Made by a program: the position numbers and the translations under genes. Source: JAFGPJ01 sp964439135 (GTDB lineage: Bacteria; Planctomycetota; Phycisphaerae; Sedimentisphaerales; Anaerobacaceae). From it: a stretch of 27,272 bases of DNA. The notes under the pieces were generated by a model that was given only the letters and a program-made list of their open reading frames with translations, searched no databases and had not been told where the DNA came from. The stretch is taken from positions 1 through 27,272 of the forward strand of contig CAYTNN010000037.1 of NCBI GenBank assembly GCA_964439135.1, given 5' to 3'. Shown one piece after another: positions 23,038 through 27,272 of the stretch; within the stretch, counting starts at the first letter, position 1, and each line of letters starts with the position of its first letter.

Positions 23038-23061
23038 CAGTCATAGAACTCTGTATGACTG
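23038..23061 (+). terminator. Stem-loop just after the aldolase stop
   Basis: CAGTCATA (23038-23045) and TATGACTG (23054-23061) form a perfect 8-base stem with an 8-base loop, 4 bases after the stop codon. No T run follows, so it may protect the 3' end of the operon message or act as a weak or factor-aided terminator. Confidence 0.4.
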
Positions 23062-23073
23062 CCAGAAAATCGT

Positions 23074-23108
23074 TATAATCTCAATGAGAATGTGATATTA
23101 TTGAGATT
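23074..23108 (+). promoter_or_regulatory. Candidate -10 box and hairpin before the membrane-protein gene
   Basis: TATAAT lies at 23074-23079 but has no convincing -35. It overlaps the left arm of a 9-base perfect inverted repeat AATCTCAAT (23077-23085) / ATTGAGATT (23100-23108). The gene's ribosome site AGGAG (23118-23122) follows. The overlap of the -10 with the dyad would suit a repressor site. Confidence 0.3.
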
Positions 23109-23129
23109 TATGCGTGCAGGAGAGTTTCT

Positions 23130-23849
23130 GTGAAGCGTAAAAGGCAAATTCCGAGTAAAGCTTGTATCATTCTCATTATCGTTCTTTCAGTCCTGGCAAT
23201 TGGAGGCTCCATTCTCATTCGCCGATTTGAGTACACAGCCGGCACACGGAATGACGTTCACTATTGCGTTACCCATTGTTTCCATCTTTCTTTAATATTA
23301 CGCCTTCTTTTGATATCCATCGCTATACCTGCTTCAATTCTTGCATTGATTAGACTGATTAGTCTTGTGCTCAAACATAGCAATATTCGTCAGATTTTGT
23401 TTATGCTTGCATTGTTATTCCTTGGTCCTGTCATTGTAATCTGTGCTTTCTTATATATTCCTCCCCCTCTGTCTCCATCTCTCGCCTTCCTGAAAGGCTT
23501 CGAGCAGTGGGTTCTGCAAGAAGCAGAGATTGATGCCATCCAGACATGGCTGGCAAACGACGGAGCAAAGCATGCAGGACAACATTACAGTTCTGAAGAT
23601 GGCTTCGGCATGGATATGCCAGAGTGTCTGGTTAATCTTAATCCCAAGTTCATTTATATCGTCAATACTGCCTCCCAAAATGGACCAAGCGTAGAAATCA
23701 TCTGGTCCTTTTTCAGGGAATACTATGGACTGACCGTCGGATCTCCTGAGATGGAAACGCCCGAAAAGGGACATATCAAACTGAATAGAAGTGACTACGA
23801 ATTCAGACGTCCCGTTAAACCAGGTGCATATATTTTCATCCGAGGCTAA
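23130..23849 (+). CDS. Unrecognised membrane protein with a C-terminal soluble domain
   Basis: A 239-residue protein that I do not recognise. Three hydrophobic helices are visible: about residues 12-30, 52-74 and 87-110, the last ending in a proline-rich turn (YIPPPLSPSL). Residues about 115-239 form a soluble domain starting with FLKGFEQWVLQEAEIDAIQTWL and ending in an aromatic strand (RPVKPGAYIFIRG). The first residues MKRKRQIPSK are strongly basic, fitting an inside N terminus. The start is GTG 23130 with AGGAG 7 bases upstream. Codon choice is more AT-rich than in the sugar operon. A decayed copy of its first codons lies at 24181-24240. Confidence 0.7.
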   Translation: MKRKRQIPSKACIILIIVLSVLAIGGSILIRRFEYTAGTRNDVHYCVTHCFHLSLILRLLLISIAIPASILALIRLISLVLKHSNIRQILFMLALLFLGPVIVICAFLYIPPPLSPSLAFLKGFEQWVLQEAEIDAIQTWLANDGAKHAGQHYSSEDGFGMDMPECLVNLNPKFIYIVNTASQNGPSVEIIWSFFREYYGLTVGSPEMETPEKGHIKLNRSDYEFRRPVKPGAYIFIRG

Positions 23850-23890
23850 GCAACCATCAGGGGGGAACTATTCAATGTAACGCGACCCGA

Positions 23891-23974
23891 ACTTTGAACA
23901 AGCGCCAGGAAGATTTCATCAACAACTGAGAATCCGAGGCTTTTCGCAAGAAATTAGCCAGCACAAAGAAGTAA
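23891..23974 (+). pseudogene. Remnant of the class II aldolase 3' end
   Basis: These 84 bases align without gaps to 22950-23033, the last 28 codons of the aldolase gene including its stop. I count 10 mismatches by eye (about 88% identity). The Trp codon TGG in the parent is TGA here, so the frame is broken. No start or upstream part of the aldolase is present. It is a leftover of a tandem duplication, not a functional gene. Confidence 0.85.
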
Positions 23975-24038
23975 GCGCCCATCATGATTTTAGAAAATTT
24001 ATTTTTTACGTAGGAACACCTGCTCATTACTCGGTAGA

Positions 24039-24109
24039 GTTCAACATAACAGGTAACAACCGGGCATTAACGCAAGTGCCTGGCTTTTTTGCGGCCCGGC
24101 ATGTTGAAC
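24039..24109. repeat. Nested palindrome inside the duplication remnant
   Basis: GTTCAACAT (24039-24047) and ATGTTGAAC (24101-24109) are perfect 9-base arms. CCGGGC (24060-24065) and GCCCGG (24094-24099) pair inside them, competing with the terminator hairpin. The 71-base unit lies within the stretch absent from the parental copy, so it may have been inserted after the duplication. Confidence 0.5.
24060..24090 (+). terminator. Rho-independent terminator-like hairpin
   Basis: CCGGGCA (24060-24066) pairs with TGCCTGG (24077-24083), with one G-T wobble and a 10-base loop, followed by six Ts (24085-24090). It could end transcription from the membrane-protein gene before the ABC operon. Confidence 0.6.
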
Positions 24110-24180
24110 CAGCCGGAATATTTTAGAAATTGAGATGAAATTACGGTACTATGAGACTCGAATCTTGCAGGAGTGTTTCA

Positions 24181-24240
24181 GTGAAGTGTATATGTAAAAT
24201 CCCGGATAAAAGAGCACGAGGTATTTTGTTGACCGGATAG
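24181..24240 (+). pseudogene. Remnant of the membrane-protein gene start
   Basis: The sequence from about 24167 (TGCAGGAGTGTTTCAGTGAAG) onward mirrors the ribosome site and GTG start of the gene at 23130. Translation gives VKCICKIPDKRARGILLTG and then TAG at 24238-24240, comparable to the parent's MKRKRQIPSK start. The spacing between the AGGAG site and the GTG is the same as in the parent. The frame is closed after 19 codons. Confidence 0.65.
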
Positions 24241-24335
24241 ACTCCATAATAACAGATTCATGGACAATCAGCAAACCATATAACGAGATGACTAACACAC
24301 TTATGATTCATCTGAGATTCCGGGTCAAGAATAGC

Positions 24336-24363
24336 TTGATCGTACCGAATAAGTCCTTACAAT
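24336..24363 (+). promoter_or_regulatory. Candidate promoter of the ABC exporter genes
   Basis: TTGATC (24336-24341), a 16-base spacer, then TACAAT (24358-24363). The leader would be about 110 bases. A small hairpin CCCGC/GCGGG (24449-24453/24462-24466) directly precedes the ribosome site GTGAGGA. Confidence 0.4.
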
Positions 24364-24479
24364 AATGATATCCAGAGCGAGTTTGCCTGGAACCGCTCAA
24401 AAACTGAAAAATGTATGTATGATTGATATGCGAAGATAATGACATGTCCCCGCGTCCAGGTGCGGGTGAGGAACTTTGA

Positions 24480-25445
24480 ATGGAACTGGCGATTCGCACA
24501 GAGCATTTGACGAAGATTTACAATCAACGGCTAATTGCGGTCAACGACATGAATCTGGAAGTGCCGTGTGGTTCTGTCTTCGGATTATTAGGCCCCAACG
24601 GTGCGGGCAAGACGACAACACTGCGTCTTTTGTTGGGATTGCAGCGTCCCACTGCGGGCCAGGCACAGGTTTTCGGAAAGTCATGCGGGCCCAATGCGGT
24701 TTCTGTCCGTTCTCAGATCGGCTATCTTCCCACAAATCCGAAATTACCAGGCAACCTGCGGCCCATCGAATACCTGGACCTTCTTGGCAGGTTGTCTCGG
24801 CTGCCAAGTGAAGTTCGCAAGCCGCGAATATCCGCCTTGCTTCGCGCCGTGGGACTGCTCGGGGCTACCGATCAGCAGATCCAGACATTTTCTACCGGGA
24901 TGTGCACTCGCCTGGGAATTGCCGCCTCACTTGTGGCCGATCCACCGCTACTGCTCTGGGACGAGCCCACCGCGGGTCTGGATCCATCCGCCCGGCGATT
25001 CACGCTGGAGCTCATCCGCGAACTTCGAAAGACAAAAACCGTTGTCGTCGCCACACATATCCTAAGTGACATTGATCAGATCTGCGACCACCTGGGCGTG
25101 ATGCACGAAGGGCGCATGATTTATGCCGGCTCGATGCAGGATATGAAGCTGCGTCTTCGCCAACACGATTTCACCCTGGAGCTGGAAGGCGAAGCGGAAG
25201 ATGTCCGGCGACTGGCCCGCGATGCAGCTAACCTGGAAGGCATTGACGCAACGGTGGACAACAGCCAGGCATTGCTTGTGCGAATTGCCGATGGTCGCAG
25301 TCGCTCCCGCTCGCTGGCCGATGTCCTTAAACTTGTCGACGCGAGCAATCTTTCGCTCCAGGCAATACATTCCGGCCAGAACGCGACCGAGAACGCTTAT
25401 CTCCAATTGCTGCAAGAGGACGAAGCCCATGGATTCCATCGCTAA
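24480..25445 (+). CDS. ABC transporter ATP-binding protein
   Basis: A 321-residue ATPase subunit of an ABC-2-type exporter. Walker A is GPNGAGKTT (38-46). Walker B is LLLLWDEP with Asp162 and Glu163 (158-164), followed by TAGLDP and the switch histidine in VVATHILSD. The signature segment reads FSTGMCTR (138-145) rather than LSGGQ, a variant seen in this ABC-2 group. Residues about 225-321 are the regulatory C-terminal extension typical of CcmA/NatA-like subunits. It powers export of an unknown substrate together with the overlapping permease gene. GAGGA lies 7 bases before the start. No substrate clue exists nearby. Confidence 0.9.
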   Translation: MELAIRTEHLTKIYNQRLIAVNDMNLEVPCGSVFGLLGPNGAGKTTTLRLLLGLQRPTAGQAQVFGKSCGPNAVSVRSQIGYLPTNPKLPGNLRPIEYLDLLGRLSRLPSEVRKPRISALLRAVGLLGATDQQIQTFSTGMCTRLGIAASLVADPPLLLWDEPTAGLDPSARRFTLELIRELRKTKTVVVATHILSDIDQICDHLGVMHEGRMIYAGSMQDMKLRLRQHDFTLELEGEAEDVRRLARDAANLEGIDATVDNSQALLVRIADGRSRSRSLADVLKLVDASNLSLQAIHSGQNATENAYLQLLQEDEAHGFHR

Positions 25446-26346
25446 AACTTCGAAGATCGGCACACGGATGATGCCCTACATGGCGATTCTCCAGCATGAT
25501 ATGAAAACCTTGTGGTCCAGCCGGCTGGTCCGTCTCTGGCTGGGGGCCACTGTGCTGTTGACTTTACTGCTGGTCGGCGCGAACTGGGCCAACTTCCAGG
25601 ACGGCACGCTGATCGCGTCACTCTTGTTTCCGTACCTGGTGTTCCCCTGGTTTTTTGTTGTTGTGGTGCTCGGAGTCACCCCGGTATCGGGGTCGCGAAC
25701 CGAAACGCTGGCCGACGGTATCTTGAGCCGGCCTGTGAGCCGCTTTGAATACCTGCTGGCCACCTGGTCGGCGCGGGTCGTGCTTGTGTTGAGTGTCTAC
25801 CTGGTTGTAATAGTCCCGGCGATAGTGCTCGTAATTCTGGCAAAACGCCCTGTGCCGGAGGACACAGTGACTGTCTATGGAATTGTCACCGCTCTGTTTG
25901 TGGTCGGGCTCGTACTGACTTTCCTCGTGTCGCTGGGATTTCTCACCGGGACACTGCTGCGAAAGCCGCTGTTGGCGGTGGTAGTGCTTATCTTCGTCTG
26001 GTACCCGATCGGCCTGATTTTGAGCGTCTTCTCATTAGAGGAGTTCTCACCGATCAGTTTGAACCGGGCGATATCAACACAACTTCGCCGATCCTGGCAT
26101 GAGACTGATAACGAGGCGAAGGACAATGCCAACGTACAGGATGCCGATGCTTTTACCGATCAGGTATCCAACTTTTTCAGCGTCTTTTCCAATGTCCAGC
26201 CTAAGCCAAAGGCGAGCAAGCCCGATTTCTTCGAGGGTGAAAAATTCGACGACTTCTCTTTGTTCCGCGTGACTTTTGGATACGGGCTGCCGACCATAGC
26301 GGCCGTTGTCCTGGCAAGCCTGTGTTTCTATTGGCGCGATATGTGA
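25429..26346 (+). CDS. ABC-2 type transporter permease
   Basis: A 305-residue integral membrane protein with about six hydrophobic helices: near residues 36-52, 62-84, 112-137, 147-175, 181-202 and 286-301. The GVTPVSGSRTETLADGILSRPVSR segment (83-105, basic and acidic residues between helices 2 and 3) is typical of ABC-2 permeases. A long polar loop (about 203-280) precedes the last helix. ATG 25429 overlaps the ATPase gene by 17 bases, with AGAGGA 8 bases upstream, so the two are translationally coupled. The same frame is open further upstream, but that stretch lies inside the ATPase gene and is not hydrophobic. Confidence 0.85.
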   Translation: MDSIAKTSKIGTRMMPYMAILQHDMKTLWSSRLVRLWLGATVLLTLLLVGANWANFQDGTLIASLLFPYLVFPWFFVVVVLGVTPVSGSRTETLADGILSRPVSRFEYLLATWSARVVLVLSVYLVVIVPAIVLVILAKRPVPEDTVTVYGIVTALFVVGLVLTFLVSLGFLTGTLLRKPLLAVVVLIFVWYPIGLILSVFSLEEFSPISLNRAISTQLRRSWHETDNEAKDNANVQDADAFTDQVSNFFSVFSNVQPKPKASKPDFFEGEKFDDFSLFRVTFGYGLPTIAAVVLASLCFYWRDM

Positions 26347-26454
26347 CAAGTTTTCGCTACGAGCAGCAGAATGCTCTATCACCGAGTTGGAAATTCCGGA
26401 CTATATTAATGATCGATTCAATTATTTAACGCCGAAGCCGTAGGAGAATATATT

Positions 26455-27272
26455 ATGTCGAAACTTACACGCCGGGACTGGATGAAAGGTACATTGGCGG
26501 CAATCGCCGGTGCGGGCACAATATCAACGTCGTCGAGCATTTCCGCATTGGGCGCGCAGCCGGGCTCATCCGCGGGAGAAAGAAAAAACCGAATCAAGCT
26601 CGCCCTTATGTCGGGCCGGGGAGACTTGCAGACTTTAGGCCTGCAAATGGGAGTCACCCACGTGATAACCGGCGCCAGAGGTCTGAGAAGGGGCGGGACT
26701 GTCGAGCAATACGCCGAACAATTGGCCGGGCAGAAAGCACGATATGAGCAAATCGGGATCAAAATCGCCGGCTTCGAAGGCCCACCTATCAACCATTGGA
26801 GAATTAAATTAGGGGCCGATGGACGTGACGAAGGTATAGAGGACTTTAAGACGGCAATACAGGCTATGAGCCAGGTCGGCCTTGACATGATTTGCTACAA
26901 CTGGATGGTCGGCATCGGCTGGACACGCACCAACAGCAGATTACCCGAACGAGGCGGTGCCGTAACGAGCGAATTTGATCTTGAGTCTTTTAATAATCCG
27001 GATAATACCGATAACAGGCGATCCCGCCGGCGCCGAAGCGATGATCCGATAAGCGAAGAGCAGGTATGGGAAAATCTGGAGTATTTCCTGAAAGAAGTTA
27101 TCCCCGTGGCCGACAAGTGCAAAGTTAAGATGGCACTACATCCGGATGATCCGCCGATTTCACCTCTGGGAAATATCGCCCGCATTTGTACGAGTGCGGC
27201 CAACTTCCGTAAAATTATGAACATAGTGCCAAGCCCCATGAACGGGATAACATTCTGCCATGCGAATTTCAA
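26455..27272 (+). CDS. Tat-signal mannonate dehydratase-like protein (partial, runs off the edge)
   Basis: The frame is open from ATG 26455 to the window end: 272 codons, with no stop reached. Residues 6-28 are a Tat signal (TRRDWMKG, then a hydrophobic stretch rich in Ala/Gly/Ser). The rest resembles UxuA mannonate dehydratase: VGLDMICYNWMVGIGWTRT, then LHPDDPPISPLGNIARI and the GITFCHANF segment at the edge. UxuA dehydrates D-mannonate to 2-keto-3-deoxygluconate with Mn(II) or Fe(II) and is normally cytoplasmic. Export is therefore odd, and another TIM-barrel activity is possible. A charged RRSRRRRSDD insert sits at about residues 185-195. TAGGAGA lies 8 bases before the start. It lies 108 bases after the ABC permease stop. 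Confidence 0.75.
   Translation, partial: MSKLTRRDWMKGTLAAIAGAGTISTSSSISALGAQPGSSAGERKNRIKLALMSGRGDLQTLGLQMGVTHVITGARGLRRGGTVEQYAEQLAGQKARYEQIGIKIAGFEGPPINHWRIKLGADGRDEGIEDFKTAIQAMSQVGLDMICYNWMVGIGWTRTNSRLPERGGAVTSEFDLESFNNPDNTDNRRSRRRRSDDPISEEQVWENLEYFLKEVIPVADKCKVKMALHPDDPPISPLGNIARICTSAANFRKIMNIVPSPMNGITFCHANF

Larger units (their letters stand above)
23850..24479. other. 630-base gap without an intact gene: decayed duplication
   Basis: No intact coding frame is visible. The segment repeats, in order, the aldolase 3' end (23891-23974) and the start region of the membrane-protein gene (about 24165-24240), separated by about 110 bases that the first copy lacks. Those extra bases contain a nested palindrome with a terminator-like hairpin. 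The remaining 24241-24479 is AT-rich and carries a candidate promoter for the ABC genes. Confidence 0.7.

Noticed and set aside
24039..24109. An integron attC-like site, because GTTCAAC and GTTGAAC fit the outer core consensus.
   Set aside because: Any inverted GTTCAAC pair fits that consensus. The arms have very unequal spacers, no integrase or cassette array is visible, and a T-tailed hairpin inside explains the structure better.

Overview
The window reads as a chromosomal segment of a sugar-degrading bacterium, most likely a planctomycete of the Phycisphaerae/Sedimentisphaerales type. This placement is inference. It rests on Tat-signal TIM-barrel sugar enzymes, a DUF1638 protein, a secreted glycoside hydrolase, a large rhamnose cluster and moderate GC. 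No rRNA, tRNA, CRISPR array, phage gene or transposase was found.

Layout. Positions 1-5619 (+) hold the last codons of an upstream gene, a DUF1805 protein, a Tat-exported sugar isomerase-like TIM barrel, a secreted protein with a Cys/His C-terminal motif, a DUF1638 protein, an MntP-type manganese exporter, a DUF362/ferredoxin protein and a LexA-like HTH-S24 regulator. Positions 5731-8777 (-) hold comF and, downstream of it, a secreted alpha-galactosidase-like hydrolase. A palindrome-rich divergent region of about 220 bp separates comF from folC, whose promoter predicts an almost leaderless mRNA.

The core, 10510-23061 (+), is a deoxysugar catabolic operon: rhaB, a PHP-domain protein, a 555-residue two-Rossmann dehydrogenase, rhaA, an NCS1-family permease with a 64-residue membrane protein, an LsrF-type aldolase/thiolase, an MNT-HEPN pair, a ribulose-phosphate-3-epimerase-like protein, an SDR dehydrogenase and a class II aldolase. 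RhaA, RhaB and the aldolase would convert L-rhamnose to DHAP plus L-lactaldehyde. The SDR would oxidise the lactaldehyde to lactate, and the MDR enzyme may reduce or oxidise a side product. The SDR and aldolase together look like the bifunctional RhaD/SDR protein split into two genes in reversed order. No known rhamnose transporter is present, so the NCS1-type permease is the best transporter candidate.

Positions 23130-24479 hold an unrecognised membrane protein and a decayed tandem copy of the preceding junction (aldolase 3' end plus the start of the membrane gene), interrupted by a nested palindrome. The window closes with a two-gene ABC exporter and the first 272 codons of a Tat-signal mannonate-dehydratase-like protein.

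The part most likely to be undescribed is the rhamnose cluster: its unusual transporter candidate, the two-Rossmann MDR, the lone LsrF homologue and the split RhaD/SDR.
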